Source: CANDYO01 sp964627795
GTDB taxonomy: Bacteria; Pseudomonadota; Alphaproteobacteria; Rickettsiales; CANDYO01
Reading direction: 5' to 3'
Length of the DNA stretch: 64,000 bases
Assembly: GCA_964627795.1 (NCBI GenBank)
Contig: CAZVLF010000007.1
Span: 43,738 to 107,737, forward strand
Shown one piece after another: positions 37,429-46,649 of the stretch. The position numbers and the translations under genes are program-made. The first letter of the stretch is position 1; every line of letters begins with the position of its first letter. The notes below the pieces were generated by a model. That model saw only the letters and a program-made list of their open reading frames with translations, was not told the DNA's origin and made no database searches.

Positions 37429-37479
37429 ATGACCCCACAAGAGTTAGCACAAAGAATAAGAAATATAGATTTATTTTAA
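37429..37479 (+). other. 16-residue upstream ORF before the gene at 37491
   Basis: ATG at 37429 reads MTPQELAQRIRNIDLF then TAA, ending 11 bp before the TTG start of the next gene and in a different frame. It could be a leader peptide or the original N-terminus separated by a frameshift. The composition looks protein-like, but the length is too short to judge. Confidence 0.2.
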
Positions 37480-37490
37480 CAAAGGAAATA

Positions 37491-38129
37491 TTGGCTGAAA
37501 ATCAACATGCTTTTATAAGAGTAGAATACTCACTTGAACAATTTGCTGAAAGTATTAGCAATTTAAGAATTATTGCTAATGAAGAAAGAGTGATTAATGC
37601 TTTAAGTTCTTTGATAATATCTTATTATAATGGAATATGTTTTGATTCAACACCTCAACACCTTGCTGACATATGGTCTGCTGCCGATGGTAATGAAAGA
37701 AGCGCTGAATGGCTAGCTAGTTTAACTATCGAAGTTGCAGAAGCTGAAACAACAGATGAAGAAATTTCTGCTGCAAACCTAGAAGTTGACCAGGAAATTC
37801 ATCCTGAAGCTGATGATGTTGAAACTGATAACGAATCTGATGAAGAAGTAGAGATTTATTATTTGCCTTATATTACGTATGATAACCCAGACATCAATAA
37901 CTTAATGAATAGTTTGACTAGTCTTACTTCACCAAAATATGATTTTTTCTCCGTAAACCTGCCAAATGTTGATATGAAATCAGAAGCTTATTATATAAAT
38001 ATATATTCACCAGGAAATAACCCATTAGACATAATGTCTATAAATTTTATTCCTAGCGAAACTATTCAACAATTATTTAAAGATATAGCTGGTGTGATAT
38101 ATGATTGGTTTCTGGTAAAATTAATTTAA
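37491..38129 (+). CDS. Unknown acidic protein
   Basis: This 212-aa protein is very acidic in its middle (TDEEISAANLEVDQE and NESDEEVE) and has Tyr-rich segments after it. TTG at 37491 follows a reasonable AAGGA site; no ATG exists in frame nearby. There is no signal peptide or recognised domain. Its position beside a decayed ankyrin gene suggests an accessory block. Confidence 0.4.
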   Translation: MAENQHAFIRVEYSLEQFAESISNLRIIANEERVINALSSLIISYYNGICFDSTPQHLADIWSAADGNERSAEWLASLTIEVAEAETTDEEISAANLEVDQEIHPEADDVETDNESDEEVEIYYLPYITYDNPDINNLMNSLTSLTSPKYDFFSVNLPNVDMKSEAYYINIYSPGNNPLDIMSINFIPSETIQQLFKDIAGVIYDWFLVKLI

Positions 38130-38202
38130 ATAATCAAGCATAAGCTGTCAAGTTAAAATATTAATTATATCTTAAGCTAAATATTTATAAATATTAGATA
38201 TT

Positions 38203-39409
38203 ATGAAGCCATATTTAATATTAGGACCTGAATTTGAAAACAACCAAGTTAAAAAAAGTTTTGCTCAAAATAATCTTGAAGTACAAATTTTAGGTCATCA
38301 AGAAGCTAAATTAGATTGCGAAAACTTAAGTTTTCCTGATTATGCTAACGTAATAATATATGGTCACGGATATAATATGGAAAGCTTGAGCATATTATAT
38401 TTATGTAATGAAAGTGATTTATCAAATATCGCTTAAAATCTTATTAGTAAAGATAAAGCTCATAGCTTTGAGTTGTATTATTGTTTTAGCGGTGCTGCAA
38501 TAAACAATGATCTTAATTTATCTAAATGGTCTACATTAATTACTTCAATTCTGAGTCTAATATTGAACTAGCCTCAATACGAGAATTATCATATTAGTAA
38601 CCCAGAAAAAGTCAATACTAGTAACCCTTTTATTAAATTTGTCCATTATATTTATTTAGTACCTGATGTTGGTGCAATTTGCAATTCAATCAAATGATAT
38701 ACATATTTATTCAACAAAGAATTCTTTTAATGAGATAGAAGATTTTTCAAATGAAGCTCTTAATGAGTGGAGAAGTATAGAATTAAGAAAATTTATAGAA
38801 TTTTCTAAAACTATCCAAACTAAAATGAACCCTTATAAATCCAAACAAATTCACGAATTTATTGAGCTTTTTGAAAAACAGAAGGAAGAACAAAATTTAT
38901 TACATCAATATGGTTCTAATAAATATAAAGCAATAATGCTAATTAGCGCCGCTAATCGAGGCGATACAAAGAAAGTAACCAAATTAATAAAGTCTGGATC
39001 TTTTGTTGATGCTCAATTGCAGGATGGAGTTACAGCTTTGTTTATGACCGCTGCATGGACATAGCAAGATAGTAGAAAAATTAATAAAAGCTGGGGCTCA
39101 TCTTGATATCCAAACGCCAAATGGCATGATAGCTTTGCATATAGCCAATAAGAAGGGACATAAAGAGATAGCTCAAAAATTAATAGAGGCAGGAGCTTCT
39201 TATGAAGAGAATTTTACATCTTTGTATAAAAAGCAACTGAATTAGTTTATTATATAAAAGAGAAATTTGATGGTCTTAAAAAAATATTTATAGAAGGTAT
39301 TTTTTATTATCAGAAAATTATTGATGAGCCTTCTATAAATACTCAGCCTATTTGACTAAAAGATCAGCCAGATTATATTGGTGAAGCTCAAGATGTTTCT
39401 GCTCTATAA
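38203..39409 (+). pseudogene. Decayed ankyrin-repeat gene with an N-terminal hydrolase-like domain
   Basis: The first segment starts MKPYLILGPEFENNQVKKSF and has a VIIYGHGYN stretch. After an in-frame TAA at 38434 the same frame continues with FELYYCFSGAAINND, a His/Cys layout reminiscent of caspase-like or CHAT-type peptidases. Further frame breaks follow near 38540-38700, and then an ORF (38666-39064) enters ankyrin repeats (MLISAANRGDTKKVTKLI). Another shift continues the ankyrins (IVEKLIKAGAHLDIQTPNG) and a tail ends at TAA 39407-39409. With at least four lesions it cannot make the full protein. Confidence 0.65.
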
Positions 39410-39456
39410 TAAGATAAATTTTATAAAAATTAGTTGTAAGCTAGATTAAATTTAAA

Positions 39457-39496
39457 GTTGGTGTTAAAATTTATTTATTAACACCAACATTTTTTT
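39457..39496 (+). terminator. Intrinsic terminator between convergent units
   Basis: An 11-bp perfect stem (GTTGGTGTTAA at 39457-39467 with TTAACACCAAC at 39478-39488) has a 10-nt loop and is followed by seven Ts (39490-39496). It lies just beyond the stop of glyA on the opposite strand, so the hairpin may work for both directions, although the T-run favours the plus strand. Confidence 0.8.
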
Positions 39497-39502
39497 ATTC
39501 AT

Positions 39503-40774
39503 TTAAGAATATATAGGAAATTGTTTACATAAAGTTCTAACGCCAGCTAAAGTTGAATTAACTACTCTAGAAATTTGCTCTTCATCACCCACTGCAACTA
39601 CATCTAAAACATCAGCTATATAATGACCAATTTTTCTAAATTCTTCCTGTTTAAAGCCACGAGTTGTTCCTGCAGGTGTGCCAAGCCTAATTCCTGAAGT
39701 TACTGTTGGCTTTTCTTTATCAAAAGGAATTGAATTCTTGTTACAGGTTAAACCAGCTGACTCAAGGATTTTTTCAGCCACATTGCCAGTAACAGATTTA
39801 GTTGAAAGGTCTACTAAAATAAGATGAGTATCTGTTCCTTGGGTTATAACCCCATATCCTCTTTCAAGCATAACTTCAGCTAAAACTTTAGCATTAGTAA
39901 GAACATCAGCAATATATTCTTTATAAGAATCAGTTAAAGCTTCTTTAAAAGCAACAGCTTTTGCAGCAATAGCATGCATTAAAGGACCACCTTGAAGTCC
40001 TGGGAATAAAGCAGAATTAATCTTTTTAGCAATTTCTTTATTATTGGTTAAAACCATTCCTCCACGAGGACCTCTTAAGGTTTTATGTGTAGTAGTTGTC
40101 ACCACATCAGCATATTTTAATGGATTATCATGATGCCCTGCAGCAACTATTCCAGCAAAATGCGCCATATCAACCCAGAAATAAGCTCCAACTTCATCAG
40201 CAATTGCTCTAAACTTGGCAAAATCTATTGCTCTTGGATAAGCAGATCCACCTGCAACTATCATTTTAGGCTTGTGCTCTAATGCTAAATTTCTCACCTG
40301 TTCATAATCAATAAGAAAATCTTTTTCACTAACGCCATATTGAATTGCTTCAAACCATTTTCCTGATAAATTAGGAGCAGCGCCATGAGTTAAATGCCCA
40401 CCAGCGGCTAAAGACATACCTAATAATTTCTCTCCTGGTTTAAGCAATGCTAGCATTATAGTTTGATTAGCTTGGGAACCTGAATGAGGTTGAACATTAG
40501 CAAAGTTACAATTAAATAATTTTTTAGCTCTTTCAATAGCTAAAAGCTCAGCTTCATCAACAAATTCACATCCTCCATAATAACGCTTATTTGGATAGCC
40601 TTCAGCATATTTATTAGTCATAATGCTTCCTTGTGCTTCAAGAACAGCTTTACTAACTATGTTTTCTGAAGCAATCAACTCTATCTGATTTTTCTGCCTC
40701 TCAAGCTCATTATCAATTGCTTGTTTTATTTCTATATCAGCTGATTCTAATGATTTAGTAAAAAATTTATTCAT
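39503..40774 (-). CDS. glyA: Serine hydroxymethyltransferase
   Basis: This PLP enzyme converts serine and tetrahydrofolate to glycine and methylene-tetrahydrofolate, the main one-carbon source. Full length at 423 aa. The N-terminal ELERQKNQIELIASENIVS, the NKYAEGYPNKRYYGG motif and the PLP-lysine segment VTTTTHKTLRGPRGGM are all intact, as is the C-terminal TPAGTTRGF block. It is the last gene of the lpxK-to-glyA operon and overlaps rpiB by 4 bp. Confidence 0.97.
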   Translation of the reverse strand: MNKFFTKSLESADIEIKQAIDNELERQKNQIELIASENIVSKAVLEAQGSIMTNKYAEGYPNKRYYGGCEFVDEAELLAIERAKKLFNCNFANVQPHSGSQANQTIMLALLKPGEKLLGMSLAAGGHLTHGAAPNLSGKWFEAIQYGVSEKDFLIDYEQVRNLALEHKPKMIVAGGSAYPRAIDFAKFRAIADEVGAYFWVDMAHFAGIVAAGHHDNPLKYADVVTTTTHKTLRGPRGGMVLTNNKEIAKKINSALFPGLQGGPLMHAIAAKAVAFKEALTDSYKEYIADVLTNAKVLAEVMLERGYGVITQGTDTHLILVDLSTKSVTGNVAEKILESAGLTCNKNSIPFDKEKPTVTSGIRLGTPAGTTRGFKQEEFRKIGHYIADVLDVVAVGDEEQISRVVNSTLAGVRTLCKQFPIYS

Positions 40775-41184
40775 ATTTTCCCCACTCTAATTAAATGTCT
40801 TCCTTGTTCAAATTCAGTTGTAATGAAGGAGTTTACACATTCAAAAGCTACTACTTCTTCTATAAACCTTGCTCCAAGAACTAATATATTAGCATCATTA
40901 TGCCTACGTGCAAGCTCTGCGAGTTGAGCATCAAAACATAAAGCTGCACGAATATTTTTATGTCTATTAGCTGCAATACTCATCCCTACTCCACTTCCAC
41001 AAATTAAAATTCCTCTATCAGAATTATTTTTAATTTTTAGACAAAGTTTATGCGCATAATCAGGATAATCTACATTATCTTTGCTATCACAGCCTAAATC
41101 AACTAAATTTATTTTAGAAAAATGCGCAATTATTCTATTTTTCAAAGTAAATCCAGCATGGTCAGAAGCAATGTATATTTTCAT
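40771..41184 (-). CDS. rpiB: Ribose-5-phosphate isomerase B
   Basis: It interconverts ribose-5-phosphate and ribulose-5-phosphate. The RpiB/LacAB fold shows IASDHAGFTLKNRI, then DYPDYAHKLC, the active-site ILICGSGVGMSIAANRHKNI with its catalytic Cys, and HNDANILVLGARFI. The length, 137 aa, is normal. The ATG overlaps the stop of rsmD by 4 bp, and its own stop overlaps the glyA start by 4 bp. The pairing rpiB-glyA is common in alphaproteobacteria. Confidence 0.95.
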   Translation of the reverse strand: MKIYIASDHAGFTLKNRIIAHFSKINLVDLGCDSKDNVDYPDYAHKLCLKIKNNSDRGILICGSGVGMSIAANRHKNIRAALCFDAQLAELARRHNDANILVLGARFIEEVVAFECVNSFITTEFEQGRHLIRVGKI

Positions 41185-41732
41185 TTAATATATTTTAAAA
41201 TTATCAACTTAGAATTACCATAATTTCTGCACAGAATTTGTTCAAATATCTGTTCAGAAAATTTTACATCTTCTTTAATAGGAAGCTCAACCATAATAAT
41301 AGCACTTTTTTCTAGCCATTCATTTTGCTCTAAAGATATAAGTGCTTTATTAACCAGGCCTTTATAATAAGGGGGATCTAAAAAAGCTAAAGTAAATTTT
41401 TCTCTAGCTTTAGGTAAATTTTCAACTGATGCTCTTAACATAACTGAAGCATCTTGTTCTTTTATGCTACAAATATTTTCCCAAGCTAATTTTAAATGGT
41501 CACTACTACCATCAATAAATACCACTTTCTTAGCTCCTCTTGAAATAGCTTCAATTCCTAAAGCCCCTGTTCCGCAGCAAAGGTCTAGCACTCTTGCATC
41601 TTCTAATATATCCATACTAGATAAAATGTTAAACATGGCTTCACGCATTTTGCTTGAAGTTGGCCTAATTCCTTTGTCTTTTGGAGACAATATCACTCTG
41701 CTCCTATGCTTACCTCCAACAATCCTCATCAT
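41181..41732 (-). CDS. rsmD: 16S rRNA (guanine966-N2)-methyltransferase RsmD
   Basis: A SAM-dependent methyltransferase acting on the 30S subunit. It has the N-terminal MRIVGGKHRSRVI and IRPTSSKMREAMFNIL family signature, SAM-binding VLDLCCGTGALGIEAISRGA, and the catalytic FLDPPYYKG (DPPY type) motif. At 183 aa it is of typical size. It overlaps tatD and rpiB by 4 bp on either side. Confidence 0.93.
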   Translation of the reverse strand: MMRIVGGKHRSRVILSPKDKGIRPTSSKMREAMFNILSSMDILEDARVLDLCCGTGALGIEAISRGAKKVVFIDGSSDHLKLAWENICSIKEQDASVMLRASVENLPKAREKFTLAFLDPPYYKGLVNKALISLEQNEWLEKSAIIMVELPIKEDVKFSEQIFEQILCRNYGNSKLIILKYIK

Positions 41733-42508
41733 ATTGTAACTTTCCTAAAAAGCTTGAAAAAATTTTCTGTAGTTTGTTTTTCCACCCCTTTAAAAGGAAT
41801 ATTTTTTAAATCAGCAATTTTTTCTGCCACCTTTATCACATATGATGGTTCATTAGTTTTCCCCCGATGCGGCTCAGGTGCCAAATAAGGAGAATCCGTT
41901 TCAATTAAAAGCTTTTCTAAGGGAAGCTCTTTGACTACTTCTTGAAGGGGAAATGCTTTTTTAAAAGTTACAATTCCTGATATCGAAATGTAAAGACCAA
42001 GCTCAATACAACTTTTAGCAAATTCTAAACTTTCTGAGCTAAAACAATGTATTAATCCAGTATAGTTAAATTTCTTCTTAGCTTCAGTTAAAATTTCAAT
42101 TGTTTGGGGATCTGCATCTCTGGTATGAATAATTAAAGGCAAACCACTTAAATGTGAAACTTCGATATGCCTTAAAAAGTAATCTTTCTGCTTTTCAAAA
42201 ACACTATGATTATAATATAAATCAAGTCCAGTTTCACCAACACCAATAACTTTATTATGCTTAGTATATTCATATAATTCTTCTACTGAAACTTCTTCAT
42301 GCTTTTCAACTTCATGAGGATGAATTCCAATTGATGCATAAATTTCAGGGTATTTATCAATTATTTCCTTTAACTTATGAAATTCACTAACTTTTGTGGA
42401 AATAGTCTGAAATATTCCTACTCCGTTTATTTTTGCTCTTTTTAACATATCATCAAAGTCTTGTTGAAAAACTTCATAATCTAAATGGCAATGTGAATCA
42501 ACTAGCAT
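41729..42508 (-). CDS. tatD: TatD-family metal-dependent DNase
   Basis: A TIM-barrel metallo-hydrolase with nuclease activity in characterised members. Metal ligands are present: DSHCHLDY at the start, GVGETGLDLYYN, LIIHTRDAD, LIHCFSS and the final ETDSPYLAPEPHRGKTNEP. ATG at 42508 (MLVDSHCHLD) is preferred over an in-frame start at 42520. The gene begins inside the end of the acyltransferase gene and overlaps rsmD by 4 bp. TatD next to lipid A genes is incidental operon packing. Confidence 0.92.
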   Translation of the reverse strand: MLVDSHCHLDYEVFQQDFDDMLKRAKINGVGIFQTISTKVSEFHKLKEIIDKYPEIYASIGIHPHEVEKHEEVSVEELYEYTKHNKVIGVGETGLDLYYNHSVFEKQKDYFLRHIEVSHLSGLPLIIHTRDADPQTIEILTEAKKKFNYTGLIHCFSSESLEFAKSCIELGLYISISGIVTFKKAFPLQEVVKELPLEKLLIETDSPYLAPEPHRGKTNEPSYVIKVAEKIADLKNIPFKGVEKQTTENFFKLFRKVTI

Positions 42509-43364
42509 CTTTTTCTCCAATCCATCTATTATGTAACCAGAACCATTGATCAGGATTTTCCTTTACCCACTGACCAATAATTTCATTAATTTCTGTCATT
42601 ATATCATTTACATTCTTATTACTTAAATCTAACTCATTTTTAATTATGACATCAAAATAATATTTATTACGCCTTACAACTTGAATAGGAATTATAGGGC
42701 AACCATATTTTAATGCTAAAGTTGCTATTGCTGGTGCTGTCATTGCATCCTTTCCTAAAAAGGGAACCTTTATACCGTCATTCATTTTTTGGTCTAATAA
42801 CATAACAATATGTTTATCTTGTTTAATCACATCAATCAATTGTTTTGCTCCAGTTTTTCCTTTGGGAATCATTGGGATATCAACAGCACTTCGTAAATCA
42901 CTAAGTAGTTTTTCAACCATTTTATTATTAGCACTACGGTAGACTGCATAAAGATCTATTCCTTTAATTTGTACTGCCCTTCTTGCCACTTCCCAATTTC
43001 CCATGTGAGCAGTAAAAAATAACGCTCTTTTTCCTTTAAATTTAAGCGCATTTTCTATTCCTATAATATTAACATGCTGCATTAATTTTTCTTCACTCAT
43101 AGAGAAGAAAATTGGTGACTCTCCTGCCATACGGCCAAAATTTTCCCAAACTTTTTCTAAAATTTCTTCTCTTTGCTTATCTTTTATTTCAGGAAAAATA
43201 ATTTTAAGGTTTTTTCTAGCTGTATTAGAAACTTTTAGCTTCATTCCAACTGCTTTAAATAAGCTTGCAGAAAAGTTACTTGCATGCACTAAGGATAATT
43301 TTTTAATTAATGTTATCCACAATTTAACCAATAAATATTCTAAAAAATATCTTATTTTCTTCAT
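42498..43364 (-). CDS. lpxL: Lipid A biosynthesis acyltransferase (LpxL/HtrB family)
   Basis: This inner-membrane acyltransferase adds secondary acyl chains to the Kdo-lipid A precursor. The family HxxxxD/E motif is seen as FFTAHMGNWE, followed by YRSANNKMVEKLL, IPKGKTGAKQLI and the MLLDQKMNDGIKVPFLG segment. The N-terminus has one hydrophobic anchor helix. At 288 aa it is normal length. It directly follows lpxK with a 4-bp overlap, supporting a lipid A role; which acyl step it performs cannot be told. Confidence 0.88.
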   Translation of the reverse strand: MKKIRYFLEYLLVKLWITLIKKLSLVHASNFSASLFKAVGMKLKVSNTARKNLKIIFPEIKDKQREEILEKVWENFGRMAGESPIFFSMSEEKLMQHVNIIGIENALKFKGKRALFFTAHMGNWEVARRAVQIKGIDLYAVYRSANNKMVEKLLSDLRSAVDIPMIPKGKTGAKQLIDVIKQDKHIVMLLDQKMNDGIKVPFLGKDAMTAPAIATLALKYGCPIIPIQVVRRNKYYFDVIIKNELDLSNKNVNDIMTEINEIIGQWVKENPDQWFWLHNRWIGEKDAS

Positions 43365-44305
43365 AAACTCAAAATCTTATCTAAAATTTTATTTTCTTCT
43401 TCTAACATCAATGTAACGGGTAATGTTAAGATTTCACTATTTAACTCTTTACTAATCCGAGTATAGTCTTTTTCTGTGGTAATTAATTTACTATTATTTT
43501 TGCTAGCTAATAATAACAAATCTTTTATCTCTTTGTTAGAAAAAAAATGATGATCAGGAAAAGAAATTTTTTTTATAATTTGAGCTCCAGTTTGTTCTAA
43601 AGTTATAAAAAATTTTTCTGGGTTACCAATACCAGCAAAAGCAATTAATCTTTCATTTTCAAATAGCGCATTACTTTGTAATGATGCTAGTATAATTTTA
43701 TCGCTTTTAATAATATCTCTTTTTCCACCAATTATTAAAATAATATCAGCACGAACCAACCCATTTTTTATATCTTCTCTAAGTGGGCCAGCAGGAAACA
43801 ATCTTTTATTTCCAAATCCAAACACTCCATCTACTACAATAATTGAAAAATCTTTTTTAAAGCGAAAATCTTGAAATCCATCATCAGTTATAATTACCTC
43901 GAAACCTTGGCTTTCAAGAAATTTTATTCCTTTAAGTCTATCTTTTGCCACACAAGTTTGCGCAAATTTAGAAAGTAAAATGGCCTCATCTCCTACTTTT
44001 AAACAATTATCTGATTCATCAACCATATAAGGTCCCTTTTCTTTTCCCTTATAGCCTCTAGTCAAAAACGCAACTTTTTTAGTAGTGTGGTTATTTATCA
44101 TTTGAGCTAAAGAAATACAGGTAGGAGTTTTTCCAGCACCACCAATAGTGATATTACCAACAGTGATAATCTTAGCTGTTGATATATATTCTTGATTCGC
44201 TTTTTGCCTTAAAAAAATGACAAATCTGTATACTAAGGAAAAAGGAACCAATAATAAGGAAATAAAATTTCTTCTTTTCCAAAACTGAGGGATTATTAAA
44301 CGCAT
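43361..44305 (-). CDS. lpxK: Tetraacyldisaccharide 4'-kinase LpxK
   Basis: It phosphorylates the 4' position of the lipid A disaccharide at the inner membrane. The N-terminal hydrophobic region (ISLLLVPFSLVYRFVIFL) is followed by the Walker A-type VGNITIGGAGKTPTCISLA and the LTRGYKGKEKGP, DDGFQD and VVDGVFGFGNKRLFPAGPLR blocks. At 314 aa it is full length. As first gene of a six-gene minus-strand operon, it must lie behind a promoter in the 274-bp spacer upstream. Confidence 0.95.
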   Translation of the reverse strand: MRLIIPQFWKRRNFISLLLVPFSLVYRFVIFLRQKANQEYISTAKIITVGNITIGGAGKTPTCISLAQMINNHTTKKVAFLTRGYKGKEKGPYMVDESDNCLKVGDEAILLSKFAQTCVAKDRLKGIKFLESQGFEVIITDDGFQDFRFKKDFSIIVVDGVFGFGNKRLFPAGPLREDIKNGLVRADIILIIGGKRDIIKSDKIILASLQSNALFENERLIAFAGIGNPEKFFITLEQTGAQIIKKISFPDHHFFSNKEIKDLLLLASKNNSKLITTEKDYTRISKELNSEILTLPVTLMLEEENKILDKILSL

Positions 44306-44579
44306 ATATTTTTAAAGATTTTTTATCTTTTTAGAATAAAGCATTACTTTAAACTATCAATATATTATTTTATTAAAATATATTGAGGATGATTGATTTT
44401 TATATACCCACAAACTATTTACTTTGTTAGAACTGTTATAAATAAAAAGATTCTTTGCTAATAGTCTAAAAATGAGTTTTATAAATGTTTTAACTCAATT
44501 AAAAAGAAGTTACTTCATTAAGGGAAAATTAACTTTTGAATTATATCATTGTATACAAAATATTAAATGAAGTAAAAAT

Positions 44580-45113
44580 ATGTCAAAATCCAATTCATCT
44601 TCAAGCACATTACCATTTCTTAGAAAGAACCGAGTATCTCCTGACCCAGACTTAGTTAAAGAAAATGAATTTGTAGAAAATATGATTAAGCAAATTAATG
44701 ATAAATTATTTATTGCGAAAATTGCCAAAAAAAATCCCGAAACAGGATTTAAAACTTTTACATCAAAATTTAAGCTAGAAGATAAACCTGAAAAATTAGA
44801 AGAATTAAGACAAGATTTTGAAAATCTTCATAAACAACTTAATGAAGAAAAACTTTCTACAAGAATAAAGAGGTTTTTCTCTCAACCAAAGCCAAAAAAA
44901 GTTGAACCATTAATAGAAAAAGTTGATGAAGAAACTAAAGAAGAAGACAATTTCTCAAAAATTTTGCCCTCAGAAACAAAAAGAATAAAATTATCTTCTA
45001 TTAAGCCTCAAGAACAATTTTTAAAATCATGTAAAAAGATCGAAAACGCTCCTTCTATTTCATCATCTGTTCAATTAGACAAGATCTATAATAAAATATT
45101 GCAAGCTAGATAA
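44580..45113 (+). CDS. Unknown charged protein
   Basis: This 177-aa hydrophilic protein has a Ser-rich N-terminus (MSKSNSSSSTLPFL), a helical middle (KLEELRQDFENLHKQLNEEK) and a disordered Lys/Pro/Glu segment. There is no signal peptide, membrane helix or recognised domain. The composition resembles secreted effectors of intracellular bacteria, but that is only an impression. It converges with the gene at 45134. Confidence 0.4.
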   Translation: MSKSNSSSSTLPFLRKNRVSPDPDLVKENEFVENMIKQINDKLFIAKIAKKNPETGFKTFTSKFKLEDKPEKLEELRQDFENLHKQLNEEKLSTRIKRFFSQPKPKKVEPLIEKVDEETKEEDNFSKILPSETKRIKLSSIKPQEQFLKSCKKIENAPSISSSVQLDKIYNKILQAR

Positions 45114-45133
45114 TTTGCTTGAAAAATTAATTT

Positions 45134-45589
45134 TTATCTAATTAAAGCATCAAGGCCAACAATTTTGCTACCATCTTCTGGGCACAAAGTTATAATATCT
45201 GAAAAAAAAGGTATACTTAAATTATTCTCCTTGACTAATTCCTCTAATATATCTTCATAACCTCTATTCTTTAAAGTTGATACCCAATTTTCTTTAGAGT
45301 GCAAGAAACTATATTGAGTATTAACACCTTTTTTTAATAACATATTGATTATATCTTTAATATTAGTTTTTGGTGTTTCGCTTCGTGCAACATTTTCAAG
45401 AGCCATTTCGAGGTAATTATTATGTTTAGAAGAATATAAACAAGAATCTAATAGTTTTTTTACTGAGTTTTGGTCACCCTTATAAGCATAATAAGTAATT
45501 GTTGCAGGAGGCGATGGACAATAATATCTATTATACAAGTTGTGTATTGCTGAGGCTGAAAAAAAACTTTCATAGAAAAAAGGTACCAT
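45134..45589 (-). CDS. Unknown protein with weak ankyrin-like helical repeats
   Basis: A 151-aa protein. YYAYKGDQNSVKKLLDSCL followed by IKDIINMLLKKGVNTQYSF has the spacing of degenerate ankyrin units, but the consensus is too weak for certainty. The N-terminal 25 residues are aromatic. The family is not recognised. It is flanked by two other unknown genes. Confidence 0.4.
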   Translation of the reverse strand: MVPFFYESFFSASAIHNLYNRYYCPSPPATITYYAYKGDQNSVKKLLDSCLYSSKHNNYLEMALENVARSETPKTNIKDIINMLLKKGVNTQYSFLHSKENWVSTLKNRGYEDILEELVKENNLSIPFFSDIITLCPEDGSKIVGLDALIR

Positions 45590-45698
45590 TTATTTTTACC
45601 CTCCTTAAGCTTAATAATCGCTATATTTAATAACTAATGAATAGTTAATTCTTCTTTTTTTAATTGTCAAGAAGCAATAATATTTATTTTTTAACCTT

Positions 45699-46124
45699 CT
45701 ATTTTTGCTTTTTTACACCTTTTTTACCTTTAAAATCATTTGATTGGTGTAAATAAGTAGAATAATGTTCTCTATAAGTTTTATAAACACTTGTACCAAC
45801 TGCTTCTTCTAACCTTTCTCGACAATTCTCATAATTATAAAAACAAATATCAGTTTTAGAAAATTGATTTATTCTATCATCAAAAAAATCCTGAGAATCA
45901 AGAATACACCATTTATACCCATCAAAAATTTTTACCTTAAAATATCCTTTAAAACCCTTTACCATGTAGTCACCCATGATTATGGGATATAATTCTTCTT
46001 CATCATTTAGGTAACAAAGCACATCACCAACTTGCGCTTGAGAAATTTGTTTTTCATCAAGATATTTTAAATAAACATTTCCTGAAAGAGTAATTGATTT
46101 TACAGGTTTTTCTTGTCCTCTCAT
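45699..46124 (-). CDS. Unknown protein
   Basis: A 141-aa protein, beta-rich in its first 80 residues (ITLSGNVYLKYLDE; VGDVLCYLNDEEEL; FKVKIFDGYKWCIL) with a basic C-terminal tail (GKKGVKKQK). It has no signal peptide and no recognised family. It is divergent from gatC, so the 237-bp spacer 46125-46361 holds both promoters. Confidence 0.4.
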   Translation of the reverse strand: MRGQEKPVKSITLSGNVYLKYLDEKQISQAQVGDVLCYLNDEEELYPIIMGDYMVKGFKGYFKVKIFDGYKWCILDSQDFFDDRINQFSKTDICFYNYENCRERLEEAVGTSVYKTYREHYSTYLHQSNDFKGKKGVKKQK

Positions 46125-46361
46125 AATATTTGTAACGTATAAAAAAAGATTAATTAACTGTAAGAATAAAGCATTTTACAAAATGCTCAATGCTTTTCTA
46201 TTTTTGTTTGCTAAAATAAAAGTTAAATATGCTCATTTACTTTTAATTTTAGTAAAATATACTTTACAATTCTTTTAAGACAAGCAGTATATAGTTGCAA
46301 TCAATTGAAAGTTATCATATATTTTTTCGAATATTTTTTTTAAAAAATTTAGGAGTTTTAT

Positions 46362-46649
46362 ATGGAATTCTCTGCTGAGATTATAAAAAAAGTTGCTAAA
46401 TTAGCAAAAATTAAGTTAACCAATGAGGAAATTGAAACTTTTAATCAACAATTTGCTTCAATTTCTACGGTAATTAACGAGCTTCAACAGGTTAACACTC
46501 ATGGAATTCAACCTATTCACAATCCTTCTTCAGCTCAAACTTTATTTAGAAAAGATGTTATTACAGATGGAAACTATGTTGAAGAAGTAATGTCTAATGC
46601 TCCTAAATCTGCTTATAATTGTTTTGTAGTACCAAAGGTGGTAGAATAA
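46362..46649 (+). CDS. gatC: Asp-tRNA(Asn)/Glu-tRNA(Gln) amidotransferase subunit C
   Basis: GatC is the small stabilising subunit that wraps GatA and GatB. At 95 aa it has the conserved IIKKVAKLAKIKLTNEE start and the TLFRKDVITDG and PKSAYNCFVVPKVVE end. ATG follows AGGAG. Its TAA overlaps the gatA ATG by one base, so the subunits are coupled. Confidence 0.95.
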   Translation: MEFSAEIIKKVAKLAKIKLTNEEIETFNQQFASISTVINELQQVNTHGIQPIHNPSSAQTLFRKDVITDGNYVEEVMSNAPKSAYNCFVVPKVVE

